Notes: generated from the letters alone by a model not told the origin. A stretch of DNA of 5,753 nt from Desulfobacula sp. (GCA_023139225.1 JAGLNZ010000209.1:1-5753), one strand, 5' to 3'; shown: positions 1 to 4,946, numbered from the stretch's first letter. Translations and numbers: made by a program.

Positions 1-102
1 ACAAAGGCTATAGTTTATATCAACAAAACAGCAGGTCTTTTTTTAATTGTTCTGGGAATACTTTTAATAACAGACAAATTCAGAATACTGGCCGGTTTAT
101 AA
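1..102 (+). CDS. C-terminal end of a membrane protein, probably CcdA/DsbD-beta family (5' partial)
   Basis: An open frame runs from the first base of the window to a TAA at 100-102, giving 33 residues. It reads as one hydrophobic helix (INKTAGLFLIVLGILLI) followed by a short polar end. The pattern of an asparagine or arginine-rich turn, then S/AG-x-LLIxLGILLI, then a few residues to the stop, is typical of the last transmembrane helix of CcdA, the protein that moves electrons from cytoplasmic thioredoxin across the membrane. The gene that begins 17 bases later encodes a secreted thioredoxin-fold protein, the usual partner of CcdA, which supports the reading. The paired catalytic cysteines of CcdA would lie upstream of the window and cannot be checked. 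Another polytopic membrane protein with a similar last helix remains possible. Confidence 0.55.
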   Translation, partial: TKAIVYINKTAGLFLIVLGILLITDKFRILAGL

Positions 103-119
103 AAAGGACTTATTCAAAC

Positions 120-578
120 ATGAAAACAAAAATTATTATTTTTATACTGGCCTCATCATTTTTATTGACCCTGCCCATCCAGACCTTTGCCGCATCAAGC
201 GGAATCAAGTGGCAGAACTATGAACAGGGGATCTCAATGGCAAAAGAGCAGGAAAAAAAGATCTTTCTATATTTTCATGCAGACTGGTGTAAATATTGCA
301 AAAAAATGGGCTCCACCACTTTCAAAAATGCACAGGTTATTGATTTGCTGAACAAACAATTTATTTCCATTCAAATCGATTCTGAAAAACAAAAAAAAAT
401 TGCCTACAAATATGGTGTCAGAGGGCTGCCGGCCTCATGGTTTCTTGAAAAGGATGCCACACGGATAAACACCCTGCCCGGATATGTTGACGGGCCTATT
501 TTTGCTCTTATTTTACAATATATTAAAACCAATAGTTTTCAAAAAATGAGCTTTCAGGAATTTACAAAAACTTTATAA
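120..578 (+). CDS. Secreted thioredoxin-fold protein (DsbD-gamma / thioredoxin_7-like)
   Basis: The protein has 152 residues. Residues 1-24 form a Sec signal peptide (KTK, hydrophobic core, likely cut near TFA-AS), so it works outside the cytoplasmic membrane, either soluble or tethered by an uncleaved signal. The mature part is a single thioredoxin domain with redox site WCKYC (Cys57, Cys60) after a beta strand IFLYFHAD and a cis-proline loop GLP (Pro104). The stretch HADWCKYCKKM followed by TF and then a strand ending in QID resembles the C-terminal domain of DsbD and small thioredoxin_7 proteins. Placed right after a CcdA-like gene, it probably accepts electrons through the membrane and reduces periplasmic disulfides, so the pair would be a split DsbD. 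An AAGGA at 103-107 serves as ribosome site with a rather long spacing. Its substrate is unknown; cytochrome c apoproteins or the metalloproteins encoded next to it are candidates. Confidence 0.88.
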   Translation: MKTKIIIFILASSFLLTLPIQTFAASSGIKWQNYEQGISMAKEQEKKIFLYFHADWCKYCKKMGSTTFKNAQVIDLLNKQFISIQIDSEKQKKIAYKYGVRGLPASWFLEKDATRINTLPGYVDGPIFALILQYIKTNSFQKMSFQEFTKTL

Positions 579-610
579 AAAACCTTCATGGCTATTCAAA
601 GAGAGAAGAA

Positions 611-1576
611 ATGAGTAAGAAAATTTCACGCAGAGCATTTTTAAAGGGCTCCATTACCATTGCCGGATCTGTTGCAGCCTCTGCCACTATTACAACGGCG
701 GCAAATGCATTGACCAAAGAAAAAAAAGAACCCATTGCCACTTTAATAGATATTTCAAAATGTATTGGATGTGAGGAGTGTGTATATGCCTGCCAGGAAT
801 CAAATGCAGACAAATTCCCAAACCCTGAAAAACCATATCCTAAAATGTATCCCAGCCGGGTTCCAGTTGAAGACTGGTCACAAAAACAAGATGTTACAGA
901 CAGATTAACTCCTTATAACTGGCTTTACATACAGCATGCCAGTGCAAAAATAGATGGCGAAGAAATAGAATTGACCATTCCAAGACGCTGCATGCACTGT
1001 GACAATCCCCCCTGTGTAAAACTATGTCCATGGGGATCGGCAAAGCAGGAGGATAACGGTCTTTCCAGAATTGATTCGGATCTGTGCCTTGGCGGGGCCA
1101 AATGTAAAACTGTCTGCCCCTGGGATATTCCCGAACGACAGACCGGTACCGGTATTTATCTTAACCTTTTACCTGCTCTTGCCGGAAACGGGGTGATGTA
1201 TAAGTGTGACCGGTGTTACAACCTGCTTGAACAAGGAGAAGTCCCGGCCTGTATCGAAGCATGCCCTGAAGATGTCCAGACCATTGGTCCCAGAAGCGAA
1301 ATTCTCAAGCAGGCCCATGCACTCGCCAAGGAAATGAATGGCTATATTTATGGAGAACACGAAAACGGGGGGACCAACACCATTTATGTGTCCCCTGTTC
1401 CCTTTGATGAGTTAAATAATAGTATTGAAAAAGGAGAAGGCCGGCCTCATCTTGAAAAAGTGGACGATAAAATGGCTTCAGGAAATAATATTGCAAAGGC
1501 CATGCTCATTGCTCCCATTGCAGGTATCGCTGCTGCTGCGGGTAAACTTTACAAAGCTACAAAGGAGGTCGTATAA
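611..1576 (+). CDS. Tat-exported four-cluster ferredoxin-like subunit (DmsB/HybA/NrfC type), one cluster Cys missing
   Basis: The product has 321 residues. It starts with a twin-arginine signal (SRRAFLKG, residues 6-13) and an Ala-rich hydrophobic stretch to about residue 33, so it is exported folded with its clusters. Cysteine groups are 51/54/57/61 (CxxCxxCxxxC), 127/130/135/139 (CxxCx4CxxxCP), 159/165/169, and 199/202/214/218 (CxxCx11CxxxCP), the layout of the electron-transfer subunit of molybdopterin oxidoreductases and HybA-type hydrogenases. In the third group the expected cysteine at 162 is glycine (LCLGGAKCKTVCPW), leaving 15 of 16 ligands, so that site may hold a [3Fe-4S] cluster as in NarH. 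A short hydrophobic segment (297-311) may anchor the C-terminus to the membrane. The gene lies 32 bases after the thioredoxin gene behind GAGAGAAG, and its stop overlaps the next start. It likely passes electrons between the cytochrome b-like subunit and an unidentified periplasmic partner. Confidence 0.9.
   Translation: MSKKISRRAFLKGSITIAGSVAASATITTAANALTKEKKEPIATLIDISKCIGCEECVYACQESNADKFPNPEKPYPKMYPSRVPVEDWSQKQDVTDRLTPYNWLYIQHASAKIDGEEIELTIPRRCMHCDNPPCVKLCPWGSAKQEDNGLSRIDSDLCLGGAKCKTVCPWDIPERQTGTGIYLNLLPALAGNGVMYKCDRCYNLLEQGEVPACIEACPEDVQTIGPRSEILKQAHALAKEMNGYIYGEHENGGTNTIYVSPVPFDELNNSIEKGEGRPHLEKVDDKMASGNNIAKAMLIAPIAGIAAAAGKLYKATKEVV
1561..1569 (+). promoter_or_regulatory. Strong Shine-Dalgarno inside the end of the Fe-S gene, with TAATG stop/start overlap
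   Basis: AAAGGAGGT at 1561-1569 is a near-perfect anti-16S match placed 6 bases before the ATG at 1576. It lies within the last codons of the iron-sulfur gene. The stop TAA (1574-1576) shares its last base with the next ATG, so the two subunits are translationally coupled, as expected for partners made in fixed proportion. Confidence 0.85.
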
Positions 1577-2028
1577 TGAAAAAAATAATAAATATCCAAT
1601 CTTATATTTACGGGATTACCTTCTTTTTTATCACATTATCCGGGTTTGCACAGATGCCGATTTTCAAACGCTACTATATTGCTGATATCCCGGGACTTGG
1701 GTGGCTGGCTGATTTTTATGTTACCCATTTGATGCATTACATTTTTGCAGGAATCTTTATTGCTTTAGTTGTATATTCAATTATTGATTTCATAATTTTC
1801 AAGATGAACTTTGATCACATGAGAAAAGACATGGTTGTAAGGATTGTTATTTTTTCAGGATTGATCTTAACCGGATCTTTGATGGTGATCAAAAATTTTT
1901 CCGGCACTCCTTTTCCTAACGGATTGATTATTGGCCTTGATGTGTTTCACCTTCTTTTTTGCATGGCACTCATAATTTTTGGCCTTTATCAATTGATTAA
2001 AGGAAAAAAAGCATTATTATCTGAGTAA
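1576..2028 (+). CDS. Four-helix membrane subunit, cytochrome b-like (quinone-facing partner of the Fe-S protein)
   Basis: The protein has 150 residues and about four transmembrane helices, near residues 9-27, 48-75, 87-105 and 117-140. The histidines within helices are His51 and His54 in helix 2 (THLMHY) and His125 in helix 4 (DVFHLLF); His81 lies in a loop. A helix-2/helix-4 pair could bind one heme b, as in FdnI- and PhsC-type cytochrome b subunits, but the protein is smaller than FdnI and lacks a histidine in helix 1, so the heme count is open. Translational coupling to the preceding gene shows that it is the membrane partner of the exported iron-sulfur protein. Together they would exchange electrons with menaquinone. 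I recognise the architecture rather than a named family; assignment as a heme-free NrfD-like or other anchor is less likely given its size and the conserved-looking histidines. Confidence 0.75.
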   Translation: MKKIINIQSYIYGITFFFITLSGFAQMPIFKRYYIADIPGLGWLADFYVTHLMHYIFAGIFIALVVYSIIDFIIFKMNFDHMRKDMVVRIVIFSGLILTGSLMVIKNFSGTPFPNGLIIGLDVFHLLFCMALIIFGLYQLIKGKKALLSE

Positions 2029-2056
2029 TGTTTAAACTGTAACGACAGGCTTATAT

Positions 2057-2063
2057 GAGAGGA
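2057..2063 (+). promoter_or_regulatory. Ribosome binding site of the FmdB-like gene
   Basis: GAGAGGA ends 8 bases before the ATG at 2072, which fixes the start of this very small gene. The 43-base gap after the cytochrome b-like gene shows no terminator-like hairpin, so the gene can be read from the same transcript. Confidence 0.6.
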
Positions 2064-2071
2064 TAGATCCC

Positions 2072-2263
2072 ATGCCGATTTTTGAATATAAATGCAACCA
2101 ATGTGAAAAAGAATTTGAAAAACTGGTTTTTTCCGGTGAAGAAAATAATGTTTCCTGCCCTGAATGTAAAAGCCTTGATGTGGCCAAAAAAATGAGTGCT
2201 ACAAGTTTTATGGGAAACAGTATCGGCACATGTGCTACAAGTCCTTCCAAAGGCTTTTCATGA
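2072..2263 (+). CDS. FmdB-family zinc ribbon protein
   Basis: This small protein of 63 residues begins MPIFEYKCNQCEKEFEKL and carries two CxxC knuckles, Cys8/Cys11 and Cys29/Cys32, joined by a short linker. That is the signature of the FmdB putative regulatory zinc ribbon (usual length 60-110). The family name comes from a regulator candidate for formamidase; the biochemical role is not established, and both transcriptional and protein-maturation roles have been suggested. The tail after residue 45 is polar, rich in Ser/Thr/Gly, and has a fifth cysteine (Cys54). It is the last gene of the redox run and ends before a convergent terminator region. No signal peptide is present, so it is cytoplasmic, unlike the exported proteins before it. 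Confidence 0.85.
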   Translation: MPIFEYKCNQCEKEFEKLVFSGEENNVSCPECKSLDVAKKMSATSFMGNSIGTCATSPSKGFS

Positions 2264-2278
2264 GCCGGATAAAAATTT

Positions 2279-2295
2279 TCCTTCCGTTGGAAGGA
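2279..2295 (-). terminator. Rho-independent terminator for the sensor gene
   Basis: TCCTTCC-GTT-GGAAGGA is a perfect 7-bp stem with a 3-base loop. Read on the minus strand it is followed by AAATTTTTA, giving a short U-rich tract, so it suits the end of the sensor gene that stops at 2353. On the plus strand it is followed by CAGATC and has no U tract. Confidence 0.5.
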
Positions 2296-2313
2296 CAGAT
2301 CTCAATTATATCG

Positions 2314-2345
2314 ACAGGCCGTCAAACCCGAGTTTGCCGGCCTGT
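2314..2345 (+). terminator. Hairpin between convergent genes, probable terminator of the redox run
   Basis: Arms at 2314-2327 and 2332-2345 pair over 14 positions with a single mismatch and enclose the tetraloop CCGA. The stem is GC-rich in its lower half. The plus-strand sequence after it is only moderately T-rich (TAATATTTC), with a nine-T run at 2362-2370, so termination efficiency is uncertain. Its place just after the FmdB-like gene and just before the end of the opposing gene fits a convergent terminator. Confidence 0.5.
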
Positions 2346-2352
2346 TAATATT

Positions 2353-3891
2353 TCAATCTTGTTTTTTTTTCTTTTTCATTTTTATATACCAGTCTTGTTT
2401 GCCGTAAAGTTCATCTGAACATTGAGAACACATGCCATGACTGAATAAAATATCGGAATGGCTCTGTAGATATACTTCCAGATTATTCCAATAGCCTTTA
2501 TCATCCCGAATTTTTTTACATCTGGCACAGATAGGGAGCAAACCACTTAATGTTTTAACATTTTCAAGTGCTTTCTGAAGTTCTTTGATCGATTTTTCTC
2601 GTTCTTTTTCTGCCAGCTTGCGATCACTGATTTCATTCTGAAGCAGCTCCATGGATGTAGTGGTTCGTTGAAGCGTTCTTGCCATGGTGTTAAATGAGTC
2701 GCCCAGCTTGCCGAATTCATCTTTTTGTTTAAGATTGATTCTGTATTTAAAATCTCCTTTTCCAATTCTTTCGGTAGCTTCATCAAGTTTTGCAAGAGGC
2801 TTGGCGATCATCCGGCCAAACAGGTAAGAAACTAACACTAAAATCAAAATTATTGCAGTGCCTATTATAAGAACTGATCTAATGGATTCATTGATTGGTG
2901 CAGTAACTACGTCCATTTGGCGATAACAAAGAACATACCATGATTCACCCGTATTGCCCTTTTCATGATCAATGGATTCAAATGTTCCCCCAAAGCCATA
3001 TCCTTTCTGGCCTTGTGTCAATTTAAGTTCTGAAAACCCGACAAGGCATTTTTCCCCTGAATTATTTAAAATAAAAATTTCATTATTTTTATTTTTTAAC
3101 AGGTTATATATATCATCATGAACCTGTGTGCTCAACGGTTCATAACCTTCTTCAAAAACAATCATTCCGCCGGAGCGGGTCAGTTTGAATTTGCCGAGTA
3201 ATTTATCGTGTGCACCAGATATCAATTTGCTGATACTACCAAGGATATTAAGGTTACATTTTAATATGCCGATTATTTCCCCACCTTTTCTAACAGGAAC
3301 AACAAGGCCCAGGACATATCCGCCAACACTATCATCATACCCGCGGTCATCAAAAAATACAGCTCCCCGGCCATTGTTATATGATCCCAGCCACCAGTAT
3401 TTATGCCCATGGGCAAAGGTTGACAACTTTGCAGTTGATGAAACCAAAGCACCGAATTTATCGGTAAGAAAAATTTCTCCGTATTCGCCCTTGAGACTCG
3501 CCTGTTGGGATTTTAGAAACTGTGATACTTTATTATCAGTGAATTTTAAAATAAAATTGTTATTGGGATCTTTTATTGATTCCCATTTTTTATTTAATAG
3601 TTTTATAGATTTTTTTCTTTTTTCCTCGGAAAGGTTAGCATAGGAAAAATTACTCGTCTCCAAAACTTTTTTTATGATGGGTGTATTCGCCAGAGTCAGG
3701 GTTGTTTTTACTTTTTCATAAAGAAGCTGATCAATGTCATCTGAAATCTCATTGGCAATGGATTTTGTGTACTGGAACTGTGATTTTATAATCGAATTAT
3801 AGCTGGTTACATATATAGCAGATGATAATAAAAGCAGAACAATCATACCGGTTACCAGAATAACAAAAGAAAGCTTGTTTGAAAATTTCAT
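2353..3891 (-). CDS. Membrane sensor protein: Cache-like periplasmic domain, HAMP, and a C-terminal Cys4 module
   Basis: The protein has 512 residues counting from the ATG at 3891. TM1 lies at about 8-29, a large extracytoplasmic region at 30-337, TM2 at about 338-358, HAMP at about 359-411 (AKPLAKLDEATERIGKGDF, then DEFGKLGDSFNTM), and a coiled coil at about 412-447. The outer region reads as a double-Cache ligand-binding domain: GEIFLTDKFGALVSS, YWWLGSY, DDRGYDDSVGGYVLGLVVPV, then a GxxIGILKCNLNI strand. The last part (448-497) holds LLPICARCKKIRDDKGYW and, 30 residues on, CSQC, placing Cys455, Cys458, Cys488 and Cys491 for probable metal binding. This Cys4 tail recurs, as I recall, at the ends of deltaproteobacterial PAS and receiver proteins. 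No histidine-kinase, GGDEF, EAL or methyl-accepting domain follows, so output must go through the Cys4 module or a partner. The ligand is unknown. The end is a lysine run coded by nine A's. Confidence 0.85.
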   Translation of the reverse strand: MKFSNKLSFVILVTGMIVLLLLSSAIYVTSYNSIIKSQFQYTKSIANEISDDIDQLLYEKVKTTLTLANTPIIKKVLETSNFSYANLSEEKRKKSIKLLNKKWESIKDPNNNFILKFTDNKVSQFLKSQQASLKGEYGEIFLTDKFGALVSSTAKLSTFAHGHKYWWLGSYNNGRGAVFFDDRGYDDSVGGYVLGLVVPVRKGGEIIGILKCNLNILGSISKLISGAHDKLLGKFKLTRSGGMIVFEEGYEPLSTQVHDDIYNLLKNKNNEIFILNNSGEKCLVGFSELKLTQGQKGYGFGGTFESIDHEKGNTGESWYVLCYRQMDVVTAPINESIRSVLIIGTAIILILVLVSYLFGRMIAKPLAKLDEATERIGKGDFKYRINLKQKDEFGKLGDSFNTMARTLQRTTTSMELLQNEISDRKLAEKEREKSIKELQKALENVKTLSGLLPICARCKKIRDDKGYWNNLEVYLQSHSDILFSHGMCSQCSDELYGKQDWYIKMKKKKKQD

Positions 3892-3898
3892 TGCAATG

Positions 3899-3904
3899 AC
3901 CTCC
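3899..3904 (-). promoter_or_regulatory. Shine-Dalgarno that decides the sensor start
   Basis: On the minus strand GGAGGT (3904-3899) lies 7 bases before the ATG at 3891. The longer reading frame begins with an ATG at 3906 that overlaps this site and has no ribosome site of its own. The start at 3891 (MKFSNKLSF) is therefore preferred, and it also gives a cleaner charged start ahead of TM1. Confidence 0.8.
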
Positions 3905-3963
3905 ATCAGGACTCAATCAAGTAAAGTTTAACAATCGAAGCAATAAATTAGCAAATGCTATCC

Positions 3964-3976
3964 TGTTAATTTAACA
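3964..3976. promoter_or_regulatory. Palindrome TGTTAA-T-TTAACA over the sensor -10
   Basis: The two 6-base arms are perfect inverted copies around one T and cover the whole predicted -10 box, a typical place for a repressor operator. A ten-base piece of it, TTTAACAATC (3970-3979), is repeated in the same orientation at 3927-3936. AT-rich DNA can form such symmetry by chance. Confidence 0.35.
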
Positions 3977-3996
3977 ATCTTAATCTAATGTGTAAA
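3968..3996 (-). promoter_or_regulatory. Probable sigma70-type promoter of the sensor gene
   Basis: On the minus strand TTTACA (3996-3991) and TAAATT (3973-3968) are separated by 17 bases. The -35 matches consensus at five of six positions and the -10 at four of six. Transcription would start near 3961 and give a leader of about 70 bases. It lies between the terminator of the DUF5320 gene and the sensor gene, so the sensor is likely a separate unit. Confidence 0.5.
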
Positions 3997-4013
3997 GCGA
4001 TATCAAAAGATAA

Positions 4014-4044
4014 TAAAGCACCTGCCGGATTGGCAGGTGCTTTA
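4014..4044 (-). terminator. Terminator of the DUF134-DUF5320 unit
   Basis: AAAGCACCTGCC (4015-4026) and GGCAGGTGCTTT (4032-4043) form a perfect 12-bp stem, extended by one T-A pair, around a 5-base loop. On the minus strand the stem is followed by ATTATCTTTTG. It begins 15 bases beyond the DUF5320 stop codon. The strong symmetric stem is the clearest terminator of the window and separates this unit from the sensor gene. Confidence 0.75.
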
Positions 4045-4058
4045 AATTTGAATGGGGC

Positions 4059-4364
4059 CTATTCTTTGGACAATTTTGTCAGCTCATTTTTAATAGCATC
4101 CAGCTCTTGTTCCAGCGTTTGTGCCCGGCGTGTAAGACTTTCCTTTGTTGCGGAGGATGGGGAGACTGTGTCCATTTGGCCGTAGTCTCGTCCCCAGCCA
4201 GGGCCTTGCCCTCCTCTTCTACCATTTCCACGGCCTCTGCCATATCCCATGGTATCAAATGTGCTGCCCTGAGCACCGGTACCTGCTCCTCTTCCACAGA
4301 CACCTTGTCTTCTTCCCGTCATGGGTCCTTCGTTCATGGGTCCTCTTTGATTAAATCCAGGCAT
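4059..4364 (-). CDS. DUF5320 family Gly/Arg-rich protein with C-terminal coiled coil
   Basis: The protein has 101 residues. The N-terminus MPGFNQRGPMNEGPMTGRRQGVC follows the MPxxxxxGPxxxGPMTGR-x-G-x-C pattern of DUF5320, a family of small proteins of unknown function in anaerobes, usually encoded near DUF134 regulators and NifX/NifB-like (dinitrogenase cofactor) domain proteins. Residues 22-62 are rich in Gly and Arg with few other side chains and probably disordered. Residues 74-101 form a charged amphipathic helix with leucine/alanine heptads (LTRRAQTLEQELDAIKNELTKL), likely a short coiled coil for self-association. A single cysteine (Cys23) is present. AAAGGAGG ends about 7 bases before the ATG. 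It is the second gene of a minus-strand pair, 26 bases after the DUF134 gene. No NifX-like gene lies in this window. Its function is not known to me. Confidence 0.85.
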   Translation of the reverse strand: MPGFNQRGPMNEGPMTGRRQGVCGRGAGTGAQGSTFDTMGYGRGRGNGRRGGQGPGWGRDYGQMDTVSPSSATKESLTRRAQTLEQELDAIKNELTKLSKE

Positions 4365-4390
4365 AATTATACCTCCTTTGTTTTATTGGT

Positions 4391-4783
4391 TTACATGTTA
4401 TTTCTGCGGCTGCCATTGCCTTTTCCACTGCCCAGGCCCCTGCCGCGCCCACGGCCTTGACCTTTTCCGCGTCCATGGCCTCTGCCTGGTCTTTGACCTG
4501 ACATCTCATAGCAGCCGCCTTCTATTTTCAATCGTTGCCGCGTTACAAGGGCTTTGGAAAGATTGAAGCGAGCACTTTTGAGTATTCTTCCAAAAGTCTG
4601 CCTTGATACATTCATCATGGTTGCGGCCTGACTCTGATCCATGCCCTCAAAATCGATGACCCTGATCGCTTCAAATTCTTCCAGAGAAAGGATCACCACA
4701 CCTGCATTTGGGGCACCGTCAGGTATGAATCCCCTGGTAACCGGTCTTTCTACGATATATCTGGGTCTTTTGGGTCTTGGCAT
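4391..4783 (-). CDS. DUF134 (UPF0251) helix-turn-helix DNA-binding protein with Gly/Arg-rich tail
   Basis: The protein has 130 residues. It opens with MPRPKRPR and continues with PDGAPNAGVVILSLEEFEAIRVIDFEGMDQSQAATMMNVSRQTFGRILKSAR, matching UPF0251/DUF134 proteins, which have a sigma70 region-4-like helix-turn-helix (here about residues 49-80). The family core ends near the ...LKIEGGCYEM segment at about residue 94; the cysteine pair often seen near the N-terminus of relatives is absent. Residues 96-126 are an extra tail, almost only Gly, Arg, Lys and Gln in GRG/GKG steps, probably disordered and able to bind nucleic acid non-specifically. AAGGAGG stands ahead of the ATG. The promoter is flanked by two matching inverted-repeat sites, so the protein is most likely an autoregulator, an inference from position. 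It is the first gene of the unit with DUF5320. Confidence 0.88.
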   Translation of the reverse strand: MPRPKRPRYIVERPVTRGFIPDGAPNAGVVILSLEEFEAIRVIDFEGMDQSQAATMMNVSRQTFGRILKSARFNLSKALVTRQRLKIEGGCYEMSGQRPGRGHGRGKGQGRGRGRGLGSGKGNGSRRNNM

Positions 4784-4822
4784 GGGTCCTCCTTTTTAAG
4801 GGATCAATGAATAATTCATTTT

Positions 4823-4834
4823 GGTCATTTGACT
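4823..4834. promoter_or_regulatory. Operator-like inverted repeat, site 1 (downstream of the -10)
   Basis: GGTCA-TT-TGACT is an inverted repeat with one imperfect end position. It starts two bases after the predicted -10 box of the DUF134 promoter and so covers the likely transcription start. The 15-base stretch TTTTGGTCATTTGAC (4819-4833) reappears inverted at site 2. Confidence 0.6.
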
Positions 4835-4836
4835 AT

Positions 4837-4865
4837 AATATAGGCTTGCTTTTAGGAAGTGTCAA
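4837..4865 (-). promoter_or_regulatory. Near-consensus sigma70 promoter of the DUF134-DUF5320 unit
   Basis: On the minus strand TTGACA (4865-4860) is a full -35 consensus, followed after 17 bases by TATATT (4842-4837), five of six to the -10 consensus. Transcription would start near 4830, giving a leader of about 47 bases to the ATG at 4783. A promoter this strong ahead of a DNA-binding protein and between two symmetric sites suggests control by repression. Confidence 0.75.
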
Positions 4866-4875
4866 GGAAAATAAT

Positions 4876-4887
4876 GGTCAAATGACC
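4876..4887. promoter_or_regulatory. Operator-like inverted repeat, site 2 (upstream of the -35)
   Basis: GGTCA-AA-TGACC is a perfect inverted repeat of two 5-base arms. It lies 10 bases upstream of the -35 box. The extended copy GTCAAATGACCAAAA (4877-4891) is the exact reverse complement of site 1's extended form. The centres of the two sites are 53 bases apart, close to five helical turns. Confidence 0.6.
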
Positions 4888-4915
4888 AAAAAGTTTATCT
4901 TTAATTTAAACAGGT

Positions 4916-4944
4916 CTTGGTTCTCTTTAATAGTGGAAACCAAG
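4916..4944. other. Inverted repeat CTTGGTT / AACCAAG in the lpdA-DUF134 gap
   Basis: Seven-base perfect arms at 4916-4922 and 4938-4944 enclose 15 bases. Neither side is followed by a clear T run, so this may be a transcript-end structure downstream of lpdA or a chance feature. Confidence 0.25.
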
Positions 4945-4946
4945 GA

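Noticed and set aside
592..813. Minus-strand open frame opposite the Tat signal of the Fe-S gene
   Set aside because: It is a shadow of a strongly supported coding region and lacks its own ribosome site.
1079..1120. Missing cysteine as a frameshift artefact
   Set aside because: The frame, motif spacing and remaining cysteines are intact on both sides, and the codon there reads as Gly; a frame error would have disrupted the rest of the motif. A single-base substitution error cannot be excluded.
3185..3643. 152-codon open frame on the plus strand inside the sensor gene
   Set aside because: It is antisense to the Cache region of a well-supported protein, has no ribosome site, and its translation is rich in Pro/Ser/Leu without any recognisable domain.
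2353..3891. Reading the sensor as a histidine kinase or diguanylate cyclase
   Set aside because: After HAMP there are only about 100 residues, with no H-box, ATP-binding N/G boxes or GGDEF motif, so neither enzyme domain is present and there is no sign of a frameshift hiding one downstream.
4440..4495. Short GC-rich repeats as a CRISPR or tandem-repeat array
   Set aside because: The periodicity follows Gly/Arg codons of the DUF134 tail, with no constant repeat unit and no spacers.
4107..4566. Several overlapping plus-strand open frames opposite the DUF5320 and DUF134 genes
   Set aside because: They arise because Gly/Arg-rich coding DNA has few stops on the other strand. Translations are Pro/Leu/Cys/His-rich low complexity with no start signals.
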